DNA of 53,062 bases from Pseudonocardiales bacterium (GCA_019247305.1 JAFAPC010000087.1:1-53062); one strand, 5' to 3'. Shown: positions 1 through 10,281, numbered from the stretch's first letter. Program-made: numbers and translations. Notes: generated by a model not told the origin, from the sequence alone.

Positions 1-843
1 GCGGACGGGCGGCCGTTAGTGGAGATGGGCGGGCGGCGCACCCATGAGGAGGCCGCCGTAGCTGCTGCTCGGGCGGCCTACCTGGGAGGTTTCCACGCAA
101 CATCCAACTTGGCCGCCGGGCTACGCTACAACATCCCCACCACCGGCACCGCGGCGCACGCGTTCAGCCTGCTGCACGAGCGCGAGGCGGACGCCTTCGC
201 CGCGCAGGTCGCGGCGCTGGGCAACGACACCACGTTGCTGGTGGACACCTACGACATCACCCAGGGCATCGCGACCGCGATCGAGGTCGCCGGTCCGGGG
301 CTGCGCGCGATCCGGATCGACTCAGGCGATCTCGGGGAGCTCGCCCGAGCGGCTCGCGCGCAACTCGACCGGCTGGGAGCGCCGGAGGTGCAGATCGTGG
401 TCTCCGGGGACCTGGACGAGTACTCCATCGCGGCACTGCGGGCCGCCCCGGTGGACTCCTACGGAGTAGGCACCTCGGTGGTGACCGGATCGGGCGTGCC
501 GACCGCAGGGATGGTCTACAAGCTGGTCGAGGTCGACGGGCACCCGGTCGCCAAACGCAGCACGTCCAAGATCTCTCGGGGCGGCGCCAAGAGCGCGCTG
601 CGCCGGTACAAACCCAGCGGCACCGCGATCGAGGAGGTGGTGTTCCGCCACGGCCACCCACCAGAGCTCGACGAGCACGACCGGGTGCTGCCGGTCCCGT
701 TGCTGCGCGGGGGTCAGCCCGTCGGCCCGCCCCCCACCCTCCAGGAAGGACGCGAGCGCGTCACCCACGCCCTGGCTACCCTCACCGAGGACAGCCTGCG
801 CCTGTCCCCTGGCGAACCAGCCCTGCCGACCCTCTTCTGCTGA
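1..843 (+). CDS. pncB: nicotinate phosphoribosyltransferase, C-terminal part
   Basis: Enzyme of NAD salvage that joins nicotinate and PRPP to give nicotinate mononucleotide, with ATP hydrolysis. The 5' end lies outside the window and the reading frame is open from base 1. The visible 280 residues start in the conserved GRPLVEMGGRRTHE stretch. They then carry GTAAH, whose His is the autophosphorylation site in this family, and RIDSGDL, the phosphate-binding loop. The C-terminal YKL...KRS...K and RYK...G pattern is also typical. It ends 22 bases before the likely start of the helicase gene on the same strand, so cotranscription is plausible. The family assignment is firm; only the missing start is uncertain. 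Confidence 0.93.
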   Translation, partial: ADGRPLVEMGGRRTHEEAAVAAARAAYLGGFHATSNLAAGLRYNIPTTGTAAHAFSLLHEREADAFAAQVAALGNDTTLLVDTYDITQGIATAIEVAGPGLRAIRIDSGDLGELARAARAQLDRLGAPEVQIVVSGDLDEYSIAALRAAPVDSYGVGTSVVTGSGVPTAGMVYKLVEVDGHPVAKRSTSKISRGGAKSALRRYKPSGTAIEEVVFRHGHPPELDEHDRVLPVPLLRGGQPVGPPPTLQEGRERVTHALATLTEDSLRLSPGEPALPTLFC

Positions 844-865
844 GTCGGCGGTAGCGTGAGCCGCC

Positions 866-2959
866 GTGCCGGCCCCCACCGCGGTTCCGAAAGTCGCTGT
901 GCCCGACGTCCGGGCGCTGCTCGCTGCAGCGGTGGGCGCCCTGGGGGGCAGCGAGCGAGCCGGGCAGATCCTGATGGCCGAGGCGGTCGAGCAGGCGATC
1001 CGCACCGGCGAGCACCTCGCGGTGCAGGCCGGCACCGGCACCGGCAAGTCGCTGGCCTACCTCGTCCCGGCGATCCGGCACGCCGTCACCGCGGAGGCCA
1101 CCGTGGTGATCTCTACCGCGACCATCGCGCTGCAACGCCAGCTCGTGGACCGTGACCTGCCCCGGCTGGCCGGGGCACTGGAGCCGTTGCTGGGCACCGC
1201 CCCGAGCTTCGCGATTCTCAAGGGCCGGCGCAACTACCTGTGCCTGCACCGGCTGCACACCGGAGGGCCCGAGGAGGGCGAGGACCTGTTCGACGCGGCG
1301 GCGCTGGCCTCTCCGACGTCGATGCTGGGCCGCCAGATCGCCCGGCTGCACGACTGGTCGGAGCAGACCGACACCGGGGACCGGGACGAGCTGGTGCCTG
1401 GGGTCACCGACCGGGCCTGGCGGCAGGTGTCGGTGAGCGCCCGGGAGTGCCTCGGCCTGGCCCGCTGCCCGGTGGGCATGGACTGCTTCGCCGAGCGGGC
1501 CCGGGCACGGGCCGGGCGCGCCGAGGTGGTGGTCACCAACCATGCGCTGCTGGCGATCGACGCCATGGGTGAGCACCAGGTGCTCCCCGACCATGACGTC
1601 GTGGTCATCGACGAGGCGCACGATCTGGTCGACCGGGTCACCAGCGCGGCCACCGAGGAGCTCACCGCATCGATGATCGAGACTGCGGCTCGGCGCTGCG
1701 GCCGGCTGATCGAGGAGCAGATCGCCGAAGAACTGGCTGCGGCGGGTGATGGGCTGGCGCTGCTGCTGGGCACCGCTGGTGTGCAGCGATGGGACGCGCT
1801 GAGCACCGCGCTGGCCGGCGGGCTCACCGGGGTGCGCGACACGGCGCAGCGCGCCGTCACCGCGCTGGGGGCCGAGCGCCGGGAAGATCCCGACGCCGCC
1901 GCCCGTCGTCGGCTGGCGCTGGCCGCGCTGGACCAGGTGCACTCGGCGGCCGCCCGGGTGCTGGCTGCCTTCCCCGAGTGCGAGGCCGACCGCCGCGACG
2001 TGGTCTGGTTGGCGGAGGAGACCGTGCGCGGGCGGGTGCTGCGGGTGGCCCCGCTGGGCGTCGCCGACCTGCTGCGCCAGCGGCTGTTCGCGAAACGCAC
2101 GGTGGTGCTCACCTCGGCCACCCTCACCCTAGGCGGGACGTTCGACGCGCTCGCCACCCAGTGGGGGCTGCCCCCGCACCGTCCGTCCCGGGTCCCCTCC
2201 GCCGCGGCCCCCTCCGCTCCGGCGCCTCCCGATCCGGCGCCAGCCGCCGGAGCAGCCCACCAGCCCCCGCCGCCAGCTGAGGACGACGGCCCGGCCTGGT
2301 CTGGTCTCGATGCGGGTTCCCCGTTTGAGCACCGCCGCGCCGGGATCCTCTACACCGCCGCCCATCTCCCCCCACCCGGCCGCGATGGGCTGGCCTCGGC
2401 CTGCCTTGAGGAGCTGGCCACGCTGGTCACCGCAGCCGGTGGCCGCACTCTCGGGCTGTTCTCCTCGATGCGGGCGGCCAAGCACGCCGCTGAGGCACTG
2501 CGCTCCCAGCTGGACGTCCCTATCTTGTGCCAGGGCGAGGACGCGACCGGCCTGCTGGTGGCGCGGTTCGCCCACGACGAACCGACGTGCCTGTTCGGCA
2601 CCTTGTCCCTGTGGCAAGGCGTGGACGTGCCCGGCCGGTCGCTGTCTCTGGTGGTGGTTGACCGCATCCCGTTTCCCCGCCCTGATGACCCGCTGAGCTC
2701 GGCGCGGCAACGCGCGGTGGCCGCCCGCGGGGGCAACGGGTTCCTCACGGTCGCGGCGACGCACGCGGCGCTGCTGCTCGCCCAAGGCGCCGGCCGGTTG
2801 CTGCGCTCGACCGAGGACCGCGGCATGGTGGCGATCCTGGATCCCAGGCTGGCCACGGCCCGCTACGGCGCCTTCCTGCGCGCCTCGCTACCCCCGTTCT
2901 GGCCCACCACCGACCCCGCCGTGGCCCGAGCCGCGCTAGCGCGGCTCGTGAGTGCGTAA
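866..2959 (+). CDS. DinG/XPD-like ATP-dependent DNA helicase
   Basis: Superfamily 2 helicase of the DinG family, expected to unwind DNA 5'-3' in repair and at replication-transcription conflicts. The protein has 697 residues. Walker A GTGTGKS is at residues 56-62 and the DEAH box at 249-252. Four cysteines at 126, 195, 201 and 207 lie between them, as expected for the XPD-type iron-sulfur cluster. The C-terminal half carries the second helicase domain, with SLWQGVDVPG and a QGAGRLLRS motif VI. A proline- and alanine-rich linker of about 40 residues near 435-475 is inserted between the helicase halves. Start is GTG at 866; an alternative start in another frame at 856 is a shadow. The adjacent pncB and dinG genes recall the known mycobacterial neighbourhood. 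Confidence 0.9.
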   Translation: MPAPTAVPKVAVPDVRALLAAAVGALGGSERAGQILMAEAVEQAIRTGEHLAVQAGTGTGKSLAYLVPAIRHAVTAEATVVISTATIALQRQLVDRDLPRLAGALEPLLGTAPSFAILKGRRNYLCLHRLHTGGPEEGEDLFDAAALASPTSMLGRQIARLHDWSEQTDTGDRDELVPGVTDRAWRQVSVSARECLGLARCPVGMDCFAERARARAGRAEVVVTNHALLAIDAMGEHQVLPDHDVVVIDEAHDLVDRVTSAATEELTASMIETAARRCGRLIEEQIAEELAAAGDGLALLLGTAGVQRWDALSTALAGGLTGVRDTAQRAVTALGAERREDPDAAARRRLALAALDQVHSAAARVLAAFPECEADRRDVVWLAEETVRGRVLRVAPLGVADLLRQRLFAKRTVVLTSATLTLGGTFDALATQWGLPPHRPSRVPSAAAPSAPAPPDPAPAAGAAHQPPPPAEDDGPAWSGLDAGSPFEHRRAGILYTAAHLPPPGRDGLASACLEELATLVTAAGGRTLGLFSSMRAAKHAAEALRSQLDVPILCQGEDATGLLVARFAHDEPTCLFGTLSLWQGVDVPGRSLSLVVVDRIPFPRPDDPLSSARQRAVAARGGNGFLTVAATHAALLLAQGAGRLLRSTEDRGMVAILDPRLATARYGAFLRASLPPFWPTTDPAVARAALARLVSA

Positions 2960-2979
2960 CGTCCTGCCATCATATGCTG

Positions 2980-3692
2980 TTATGGTGGAAGGAAGAACAA
3001 CTCCAGTTTTCCCTCCGTGCTGGCGACGTACTCTGTGACGATGGTCGCCTTGTGGACGTATGAACCATCAACCACCAGGAAAATAGGAGTCTTGAAATCA
3101 TAGAGGAGGCTGTCAAGGAACTCAATGAATCGCTCGGCGTTCATCAACCCGTCATGGACCTGGGAACTCAGTTCCCCTCGCTGCCCGATCGCCGAAACCA
3201 TCTTGACCGCGTGGCGCACCGCTGACCCGGTCACGACAGGGGTCTGCCCCACCGGTGCCCAGGTGGTGCCGGCGTGGTAGTCGGTCCGTACCGATGCCTC
3301 GTCGGCGAACAGGATCGTCGCGCCCACCGCCGCTGCGCGGGTTTTGATCGCCGGGTATTCTTCGCGTTTCCACTTGTCTACCCGTTGCGGGTCCTGTTTC
3401 CATGACCGGTGCAACGGCCGCTGTGGTGGCATTCCCAGTTTTTTGAGTATCCTCTCCACTGTGACCAAGGAGACATCTTGGCGAAAACTTTTTTGATCAA
3501 GTCTCTGATCAAAACACGGGTCCACAACGCTACACCGAAACTGTAGGCTCGCGGATCCTTCCCGTTGATCATAGTGTAGAGGAGGATCATCTCACTGTCA
3601 TCCAGCACAGTCGGGCGACCGGAGGTGAACTTTGTTGATATCGAAGCAAGTCCACCCTCACGATACTTCACGACCCAACCGAAGAGATCTGT
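2980..3692 (-). pseudogene. IS630-family transposase remnant, frameshifted and truncated at both ends
   Basis: Read on the minus strand, the 3692-3500 part gives a helix-turn-helix segment (FGWVVKYREGG, then GRPTVLDD). The rest of the protein continues in a second frame from about 3525 down to 2980. That frame carries FADEASVRTDY, the first catalytic Asp region of the IS630 DDE domain, and FLVVDGSYVHK, the second Asp region. It stops right after LELFFLPP, just before the usual YSPELNP segment with the third acidic residue, so the catalytic triad is incomplete. An in-frame TGA lies just upstream of the first segment. The element is therefore dead; it marks the left edge of the accessory spot behind dinG. 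Confidence 0.85.
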
Positions 3693-3784
3693 TCATCCCC
3701 ACAAAAGGAGGGACAATCTTTTCTTGGCCCGACCTTTCCATGCAGAACCAGAGATGCGACACTATGACGAGTGGAGCCTTGAGT

Positions 3785-5029
3785 TTACGACTCGCCGAGG
3801 ACGATGCGGAACCAGCGGCGCTTGCCTACACGGAGAACACTCCCGCTTGTCACGGCGTGGCGCTGGTCCGGATCGGTAAGTTTTTCCTCTCCGCCAAGGC
3901 GCACACTGCCATACTGGACGAGCCGGCGTAGCTCGCTTGAAGATTCCGAAGGCATGCACACCTTGAGAATTTCCAATAATGTCGCGTTCGCATTGGCCAA
4001 ATTTACAATGGAAACATCTTCGGGAATCGAGCGACGCGAGAACACTTTTATGAACCACTCGTTCTCTTGGATCGCAGTGTTCTTGTCGTAATAACGCTCA
4101 ACAAGGGCTTGACCGAGGACTCGCTTCGCTTCCATTGGGTTCAGCTCGCCAACCCTCATAGCAGCATCCATCCGGCTAATTTTCTCAATTGGTACAAGTG
4201 TGTAGACCTCAAGGAATTCAGAAATAAGATTATCAGGCAGGCTCATCGCCTTCCCGAACATGTCCCGTGGCGTGTCACTAACGGCGATGTAGTTGCCAAG
4301 GCTCTTGCTCTGCTTTTCTCGTCCGTCAATACCAGGAGTGATCTTGGTTGTAATGACTGTCTGCGGATTGCCGCCCATACGCTCCTGATAAAAACGCCCC
4401 ATCAATTCATTAAAGAGCTGGTCGGTCCCCACTATAGTTAGGTCGGAATCAAGTTCGTATGAGTCGTATCCTTGCAGGATAGGGTACAGCATCTCATGCA
4501 TGTATATCTCGGCATCCTGTGCGATACGCCGCTGGAACATATCGCGCTGAATGAGCTTGGCATACGTAACCAGCGACAGCAGCTCCATCAATCGATCGAC
4601 CGACATCGGCTCCCACCATTCCGAGTTGCGCCTGATCTCAAAAACACTCGGGTCAGTGATGAGAATTTCACTTACTTGCTTGATGAAGCCCTGCGCATCT
4701 CGCTCAATCTGCTCGGGATCGATCTTTGGACGCGTCTTCGATTTTCCGGTAGGATCGCCGATACGGGTCGTGAAGTCGCCGATCAAAAAGACCACCTTGT
4801 GGCCCTGCTCCTGCATTTCACGCATTGCCCACAGGTTGACAGCGTGCCCGATGTGCAGGAATGGCGCGGTTACGTCAACACCGTACTTGATACGCAGCGG
4901 CTTCCTCGACTCCAGCTTTTCTCGGAAATCATCTACAGTGAAGACCTGCTCAGCAGTTCGCTTGAGCGTTGGAAGCTTCTCAAAGATATCAGTGCCGGTG
5001 AAAGAGACCAGCTCTTTGTCGTTCGCCAT
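3785..5029 (-). CDS. tyrosyl-tRNA synthetase, TyrZ type, probably acquired
   Basis: Class I synthetase that attaches tyrosine to tRNA. The protein has 414 residues from the ATG at 5029; the open frame extends 14 codons further upstream without a good ribosome site. The HIGH signature is at residues 59-62. The PILQGYDS and GTDQLFN blocks match the second bacterial TyrRS clade (TyrZ) rather than the usual TyrS. The KMSKS loop reads KQSKS at 239-243, and an S4 RNA-binding domain lies at about 350-410. The gene is clearly AT-richer than its surroundings: bases 4021-4080 count 31 GC of 60. With the queC-like gene upstream on the same strand and IS remnants around, transfer is likely. It may be a resistant duplicate of the housekeeping enzyme or work on a special tRNA or substrate; that is inference. 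Confidence 0.88.
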   Translation of the reverse strand: MANDKELVSFTGTDIFEKLPTLKRTAEQVFTVDDFREKLESRKPLRIKYGVDVTAPFLHIGHAVNLWAMREMQEQGHKVVFLIGDFTTRIGDPTGKSKTRPKIDPEQIERDAQGFIKQVSEILITDPSVFEIRRNSEWWEPMSVDRLMELLSLVTYAKLIQRDMFQRRIAQDAEIYMHEMLYPILQGYDSYELDSDLTIVGTDQLFNELMGRFYQERMGGNPQTVITTKITPGIDGREKQSKSLGNYIAVSDTPRDMFGKAMSLPDNLISEFLEVYTLVPIEKISRMDAAMRVGELNPMEAKRVLGQALVERYYDKNTAIQENEWFIKVFSRRSIPEDVSIVNLANANATLLEILKVCMPSESSSELRRLVQYGSVRLGGEEKLTDPDQRHAVTSGSVLRVGKRRWFRIVLGES

Positions 5030-5423
5030 GATGGTACACTTTCTGTAATTAAATCGAAAAAATGATAACACGGAAAACGCTCTTTTCGACTAGTGAAAGC
5101 CCGGTGATTAGGTAGCAATTCAAACCACAGGAAGCAGGGCAGACTGTACCAAGTCACCGAGCAGTCGATATCGCGCGTACATGCGCCGTCCACCTACTCC
5201 ATTGATCGTGAAGGCTAGAGACAGCCGATGGTCAGGATCAGCGTATCCTACACAGCACCAGACGCACCGGGATGCCCGGCAGTGCGTCCGCTCAGGGGAA
5301 ACGGTGCCCGTAGACAGCAGGGGTAGGGCTGACCATGAAGCCCAGACCCCCGGCGAACCGGAGCTCTTGCCGGGCGGCCGGTGCTTCTGGCTGCGCTGCC
5401 CCAGGCCGTTTGTCCTGCTCCGC
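5030..5423 (-). other. 394-base spacer between queC-like and tyrS genes
   Basis: No reading frame here resembles a protein I recognise; the open frames on both strands look like chance frames. The base next to tyrS is AT-rich (for example aaaaaatgataacac near 5059-5073, upstream of the tyrS start), so a tyrS promoter or leader could lie here. I see no clear T-box features. Confidence 0.4.
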
Positions 5424-6131
5424 TCAGATAGGTACGGAGGCTCTGTTGGCTCGAACCGGGACCTTGATGCCACCGGCCGCTAGCTGCGGGTCTTTCACAC
5501 CCGCCAGAGAGAACGCTTCGCGTCGTTCTTCGCATCCCTCGCACCTGTTGCAGGGGAAACCGGTGTTCTCGTGACAGCTCCATGTGTTGACATAGTCGAC
5601 GCCGAGCCGCTGGCCGATTTTAATGACTTCCGAACGATTCGTTTCGCCGAATGGGAGCATCAGCTTGAAATGCTCGTCGTCGGTGAAGGACTCCACGACG
5701 TAGTTCACGATATCTTCGAGCGTGTCCATGCTTTTGCGTAGAACCGGCCGCAACTCGATATCCGTGTGATGAATACCGAGCATGAGCGTGTGGCGGTCTG
5801 CGAGGACACCGATACCGGCGACGAGAGCACTCATCGCGAAAGTTGTGATCTGATCCAGAGGGTTTTTGACGGTGCAGTCGTAGAGGTTGAGCGGGAACGG
5901 GAAGCGCCCGACGAACGATTCCCGTAGCGACCGAATATTGACAACCTCCATCGGCACGCCGAATTTCTGCGTGTTGATGCGAGCACAGGCGAACTCGCGG
6001 TCCAGGTTGTCTTGGCCGTAGTCGACGAAGAATGCCAATTGGTCGTAACCCTGGTCTGCCGCCCACGCAATGAGTGTGGCCGAGTCCAATCCACCCGAAA
6101 TGAGGGTTGCAATCTTCTTGTCCTGCTCCAT
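5424..6131 (-). CDS. QueC-like PP-loop ATPase (7-cyano-7-deazaguanine synthase family)
   Basis: Member of the QueC/ExsB family, whose best known reaction converts 7-carboxy-7-deazaguanine to preQ0 using ATP and ammonia. The 235-residue protein has the PP-loop SGGLDS at 12-17 and the zinc site formed by Cys186, 194, 197 and 200 (SC...PCNRCEGC). Residues 66-130 (VGRFPFPLNLYD..., IHHTDIELRP) differ from classic QueC as I recall it, so the substrate may differ. Start is ATG 6131, with AAGGA seven bases upstream; the long upstream extension is not needed. No queD, queE or queF is in the window. QueC-like proteins are also known in defence loci (Qat and some CBASS types), so a role other than queuosine is possible. 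Base composition is low for this genome, like tyrS. Confidence 0.82.
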   Translation of the reverse strand: MEQDKKIATLISGGLDSATLIAWAADQGYDQLAFFVDYGQDNLDREFACARINTQKFGVPMEVVNIRSLRESFVGRFPFPLNLYDCTVKNPLDQITTFAMSALVAGIGVLADRHTLMLGIHHTDIELRPVLRKSMDTLEDIVNYVVESFTDDEHFKLMLPFGETNRSEVIKIGQRLGVDYVNTWSCHENTGFPCNRCEGCEERREAFSLAGVKDPQLAAGGIKVPVRANRASVPI

Positions 6132-6350
6132 GGCCGACATCCTTGATGATCTTTTTGCCGGTAAGTCATTTCGCAGACTACCACCGCTGAGTACCATGCG
6201 GAAGAAGGCGATTGCCACACTCCGTCGACGGTCCGGCCCGGAAGGCCTCATTTCTCCTGTTTAAACCGAAGTTGCGTCGGTGGTGACGCGTGAAACTCCG
6301 GCTGAGCTGGGGATTCGTTGTTGTCGGTGGTGGTTTGTTCTGTCTACTCG

Positions 6351-6822
6351 CTACGTGAGGGTCAGGGGGATCGGGACGCCGATCAAGTCGAAGGCTTGGC
6401 GCTGGTCGCTGGTGGGTTCGACGAGCATCGCCACGGTGGTGTCGGTCCCGGTATAGCGGAGCTGGTTGCGGGTGTGAGGGTGGCCAGATGCTCGAGCAGA
6501 CCGCGGAAGCTGCGGTAGCGGTGGCCGAACGCATCGCGTTGGCGGGAGGCCTTGGCCTGGGCGGCCTCGGAGCGTTGGGCGGGGGCGACCGGGTTGGTGT
6601 GGGCTGGTGGGTGTTCCTCGGTGAAGGTCAGCGGCGCCCACGCTGTGCGGAGGTGCCAGATGAGGTAGGTGGCGAGCATGCAGATCAGCACGTGCGCCCG
6701 GACCCGGTCTTCGAGCCGGTGGTAGATGGGCCGCAGATCGAGGTCGTCGGCCTTGATGACGCGGAAGTCCCGTTCGAGGTGGGCAAGGTTTTTGTAGGCG
6801 CTGACCACGCCGGGGACCTCCA
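6351..6822 (-). pseudogene. IS1634/IS4-type transposase C-terminal remnant, frameshifted
   Basis: The minus strand encodes the end of a DDE transposase: YKNLAHLERDFR, then KADDLDLRPIYHR, then HVLICMLATYLIWHL. These are the typical C-terminal block of IS1634-like elements. The frame shifts near 6485; the last 45 residues (NQLRYTGTDTT... to PIPLTLT) are read in the neighbouring frame down to 6351. The catalytic core is missing, so this is a dead fragment. It abuts the truncated PIN gene on the other strand, which suggests that the insertion destroyed the start of that gene. Confidence 0.8.
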
Positions 6823-6834
6823 GAGCGTGGGCAG

Positions 6835-7134
6835 ATGGTGCGGATCTATCACCGCGAGGCCGATGATGTCGAAGCCGACCTCGCGCTGCTCTGCCACGCC
6901 GGCATGGACGTTACGGCTCTCGACGCCGCCACAGCGACCCTCGCGGGAACCCTGCGCGCCCGCCACTACCATCGCGCGCGTTGCGCGGTGAGCTTGGCCG
7001 ACTGTGTCGCCTCGGCCACCGCGATCATGCACGGTCGGCCACTGGCAACAGCAGATCCAGCGTTGGCGGAGCTGCTGCGAGCGGAACACGGCGAGATCGT
7101 CGGCCTGCCGGACAGCAATGGGCGTCTTCCCTGA
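6835..7134 (+). pseudogene. PIN-domain (VapC-like) toxin, 5' truncated
   Basis: About 99 residues of the C-terminal part of a PIN-domain ribonuclease. The diagnostic end SLADCVASATA...HGRPLATADPAL...VGLPDS contains the Asp residues of the metal site (D in SLAD and in ATAD). The N-terminal third with the first acidic residue is missing; upstream sequence is the IS remnant on the opposite strand. The displayed start at 6835 is therefore arbitrary. No antitoxin gene remains next to it. It was probably half of a VapBC pair. Confidence 0.75.
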
Positions 7135-7158
7135 CCTGCGTCAGCCAGGACGGCGCAC

Positions 7159-8394
7159 TCACAGGGGCACCCTCCGCAGCACGCCGTCGGCGGCGTCGGC
7201 GGCCTCCACCTCGTCCCGGGTCACCCCCAGCACGAACAGCACAACGTCCAGAAACGGCTGGGTGATCGCGGCGTCCGCGACTTCCCGCAGCGCGGGTTTG
7301 GCATTGAACGCGATACCCAGCCCCGCGGTGGTGAGCATGTCGATGTCATTAGCGCCGTCCCCGACCGCGACACACTGGGCCAGCGGGACTCCGAAGTGCT
7401 CCGCCGCCCGGCGCAGCGCGGCGGCCTTACCGGACCGATCCACCACCGAGCCGATGAGACAACCGGTGAGCTTCCCGCGGTGAATCTCCAGCACGTTGGC
7501 GACGTAGAAGTCCAGCCCCAACTCGTCGGAGACCGGCCGCACGATCTGGGTGAAGCCACCCGAGACCGCTCCGCAGCGGAACCCTAACCGCTTGAGGGTC
7601 CGTACCGTCGTGCGCGCCCCGGGTGTGAGCTCCACCGCGGTGGCCACCTCGGTGAGCACGCGGGCGGGAAGACCCGCTAGCAGGGCGACCCGGCGCCGCA
7701 GCGACTGGGTGAAGTCCAGCTCTCCCCGCATCGCGGCCTCGGTGACCGCCCGTACCTCGGCTCCGCAGCCGGCGTGTTCCGCCAGTATCTCGATCACCTC
7801 GCCCTGCACCAGGGTCGAGTCGACGTCGAAGACCACCAGACGCTTGGCCCGGCGGGCGATACCTACCCGTTCGACGGCGAGGTCGAGCCCACTGCGCGCG
7901 GCGAGGGCGACCAGCGTGGCGCGCAGCGCGGCGTCAGCGGCCCCGGGATCACCGTTGCGGGGCACCGACACGAGCAGCTCCAGCCCAGTGACCGGGTAAT
8001 CCGCGACCCGCCGGATAGCATCGATGTTGATGTTCAACGCGGCCAACGCGCGGGTGGTCTCGGTGAAGGCGCGCGCCGTGACCGGCCGACCCAGCACCAA
8101 GACGACGTGCGTGGACCCGCGGGCACTCGCGCCGACCGCCTCAGCGCCGACCTCGACCTCTACCTGCATCCCAAGGCTGGCCGTGGCCTGCTCGGCGGCC
8201 TCCTGCAGGTCCTCTGGGTCAGCTGTGGTCGCCACCAGCACGCCGAGAATGATCCGGCCCTGGATCACCACCTGCTCGATGTCGAGGATCTCCACCCGGT
8301 GCTTGGTGAGCGCGGAGAAGATGACCGAGACGACTCCGGGCTTGTCCCGTCCCGTGACCGTTACCAGCAGGGTGGTCCGCGCCTTGCTGGTCAC
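7159..8394 (-). CDS. serB: phosphoserine phosphatase with two ACT domains
   Basis: Last step of serine synthesis: O-phosphoserine to serine, in the cytosol. The protein has 411 residues, the size of the mycobacterial SerB2 type. Two ACT domains occupy about 8-85 and 95-170 and are the likely serine-sensing part. The HAD phosphatase follows, with nucleophile motif DVDST at 190-194, motif II SGG at 278-280, Lys323, and [10 protein letters not shown] at 345-354. Start GTG 8394 overlaps the ctaD stop by four bases (GTGA), so the two genes are translationally coupled. This serB-ctaD order is also known in mycobacteria. Confidence 0.95.
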   Translation of the reverse strand: MTSKARTTLLVTVTGRDKPGVVSVIFSALTKHRVEILDIEQVVIQGRIILGVLVATTADPEDLQEAAEQATASLGMQVEVEVGAEAVGASARGSTHVVLVLGRPVTARAFTETTRALAALNINIDAIRRVADYPVTGLELLVSVPRNGDPGAADAALRATLVALAARSGLDLAVERVGIARRAKRLVVFDVDSTLVQGEVIEILAEHAGCGAEVRAVTEAAMRGELDFTQSLRRRVALLAGLPARVLTEVATAVELTPGARTTVRTLKRLGFRCGAVSGGFTQIVRPVSDELGLDFYVANVLEIHRGKLTGCLIGSVVDRSGKAAALRRAAEHFGVPLAQCVAVGDGANDIDMLTTAGLGIAFNAKPALREVADAAITQPFLDVVLFVLGVTRDEVEAADAADGVLRRVPL

Positions 8395-10148
8395 TTGTCC
8401 CGCGGGTCGGTAAAACCGGTGTCGCCTTGCTCCACGGCGTATGCCGCCTGCTGGCTGGGAGCGGGGTGTCGGCTACCGACCTCCGACTCGGCTCGCATGC
8501 GGCCTGACATGTGGGGGTAGTGCAGTTCGAAGGCGGGTCGTTCAGAGCGGATGCGAGGTAGTTCGGTGAAGTTGTGCCGCGGTGGGGGGCAGGACGTCGC
8601 CCATTCGAGGGAGTTGCCGTGTCCCCAAGGGTCATCGACGGTGACGGGTTCGCCATAGCGGTAGCTGCGGAAGACGTTCCAGAGGAACGGCAGGGTGGAG
8701 GCGCCGAGGACGAAGGCACCGATCGAGGAGACCATGTTCAGGGTGGTGAACCCGTCGGTGGGCAGATAGTCGGCGTAGCGGCGCGGCATCCCCTCAGCGC
8801 CGAGCCAGTGCTGCACCAAGAAGGTCAGATGAAAGCCGATGAACGTGGTCCAGAAGTGGAACTTGCCCAGCGGCTCGTCCAGCATCCGGCCGGTGATTTT
8901 CGGGAACCAGAAATAGATGCCGGCGAAGGTGGCGAACACGATGGTGCCGTAGAGCACGTAGTGGAAGTGCGCCACCACGAAGTAGGTGTCGCTGACGTGG
9001 AAGTCGATCGCGGGGGCGGCGAGCAGGACCCCGGTCAGACCGCCGAGCAGGAACGTTACCAAAAAACCCAGGGAGAACATCATCGGGGTCTCGAAGGTGA
9101 GTTGCCCGCGCCACATGGTGCCGATCCAGTTGAAGAACTTGATTCCGGTGGGGACGGCGATGAGGAATGTGGTGAACGAGAAGAACGGCAGCAACACCGC
9201 ACCGGTGGCGTACATGTGGTGCGCCCAAACCACCACGGACAGCGCGGCGATCGACAGCGTGGCGAAGATGAGGGTCCGGTACCCGAACAGGGGCTTGCGG
9301 CTGAACACCGGGAAGATCTCGGAGACGATGCCGAAGAACGGCAGCGCGACGATGTAGACCTCGGGGTGGCCGAAGAACCAGAACAGGTGCTGCCAGAGGA
9401 TGGCGCCGCCGTTGGCCGGGTCGAACACGTGCGCCCTCAGCCGCCGGTCGGCCTCCAACCCCAGCAGGGCGGCGGTGAGGATCGGGAAGGCCAGCAGGAT
9501 GAGCAGGGAGGTGACGAAGATGTTCCAGGTGAAGATCGGCATCCGGAACATCGTCATGCCCGGGGCACGCAGACAGACCACAGTCGTGATCATGTTCACG
9601 CCCCCCAGAATGGTGCCCAGCCCCGCGACGACCAACCCCATAATCCACAAGTCGCCGCCCGCGCCGGGGGAGTGCGCGGCATCAGACAGCGGAGTGTAGG
9701 CAAACCACCCGAAATCCGCCGCACCACCCGGCGTCAAGAACCCGGAGATGACAATAAGGCCGCCAAACAGAAACAGCCAGTACGAGAAGGCATTAAGCCG
9801 CGGAAAGGCCACATCCGGTGACCCGATCTGCAACGGCAGGACCAAGTTAGCGAACGCGAACAGGATCGGTGTGGCGTACAGCAACAACATGATTGTGCCG
9901 TGCATGGTGAACAACTGGTTGTACTGCTCCGTAGACAAAAACTGCAAGCCTGGCCGAGCCAGCTCAGCACGGATCAGCATCGCCATGCTGCCACCGATAA
10001 AGAAGAAAGCCATGGAGGTGACCAGGTACAACATACCGATCACCTTGTGATCGGTGGTCTGGAGCAGTCCGAGCAGAGTGCCCCCCTTGACCGAGGGACG
10101 CACCGGACGCGGACGCGTGGCGATCGGTTGGGGCGCAACGGCCGTCAC
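8391..10148 (-). CDS. ctaD: cytochrome c oxidase subunit I (aa3 type)
   Basis: Catalytic membrane subunit of the terminal oxidase; it reduces oxygen to water and pumps protons. It has 585 residues with about 12 membrane segments. Visible marks are GHPEVYI (Cu-B His and its cross-linked Tyr), HHMYATG (two Cu-B His) and the [10 protein letters not shown] block holding the heme a3 and heme a histidines. The start is GTG 10148, preceded by AGGAGG at a spacing of six to seven bases; the open frame continues 12 codons further up without a ribosome site. serB follows with a four-base overlap. No other oxidase genes are in the window, which is usual for actinobacteria. Confidence 0.96.
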   Translation of the reverse strand: MTAVAPQPIATRPRPVRPSVKGGTLLGLLQTTDHKVIGMLYLVTSMAFFFIGGSMAMLIRAELARPGLQFLSTEQYNQLFTMHGTIMLLLYATPILFAFANLVLPLQIGSPDVAFPRLNAFSYWLFLFGGLIVISGFLTPGGAADFGWFAYTPLSDAAHSPGAGGDLWIMGLVVAGLGTILGGVNMITTVVCLRAPGMTMFRMPIFTWNIFVTSLLILLAFPILTAALLGLEADRRLRAHVFDPANGGAILWQHLFWFFGHPEVYIVALPFFGIVSEIFPVFSRKPLFGYRTLIFATLSIAALSVVVWAHHMYATGAVLLPFFSFTTFLIAVPTGIKFFNWIGTMWRGQLTFETPMMFSLGFLVTFLLGGLTGVLLAAPAIDFHVSDTYFVVAHFHYVLYGTIVFATFAGIYFWFPKITGRMLDEPLGKFHFWTTFIGFHLTFLVQHWLGAEGMPRRYADYLPTDGFTTLNMVSSIGAFVLGASTLPFLWNVFRSYRYGEPVTVDDPWGHGNSLEWATSCPPPRHNFTELPRIRSERPAFELHYPHMSGRMRAESEVGSRHPAPSQQAAYAVEQGDTGFTDPRDK

Positions 10149-10281
10149 AGGTTGCCTCCTGGTTGTCCACGACTCACCGTGCACACTACCGGCCTAGGGC
10201 AACCGTCGTCATCGCGGTCTGGCGTTGCTGGTAGCCGCCACGGCCGGCAGCGTCTGTAGACGGTGTGGGTGTCGGTCAGTC

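Noticed and set aside
5424..6131. Queuosine/preQ0 biosynthesis cluster
   Set aside because: No queD, queE, queF or GTP cyclohydrolase is in the window, so a full pathway cannot be claimed.
8574..9821. 415-residue open frame on the plus strand
   Set aside because: It is antisense to ctaD and has no family-like content; high GC makes long shadow frames.
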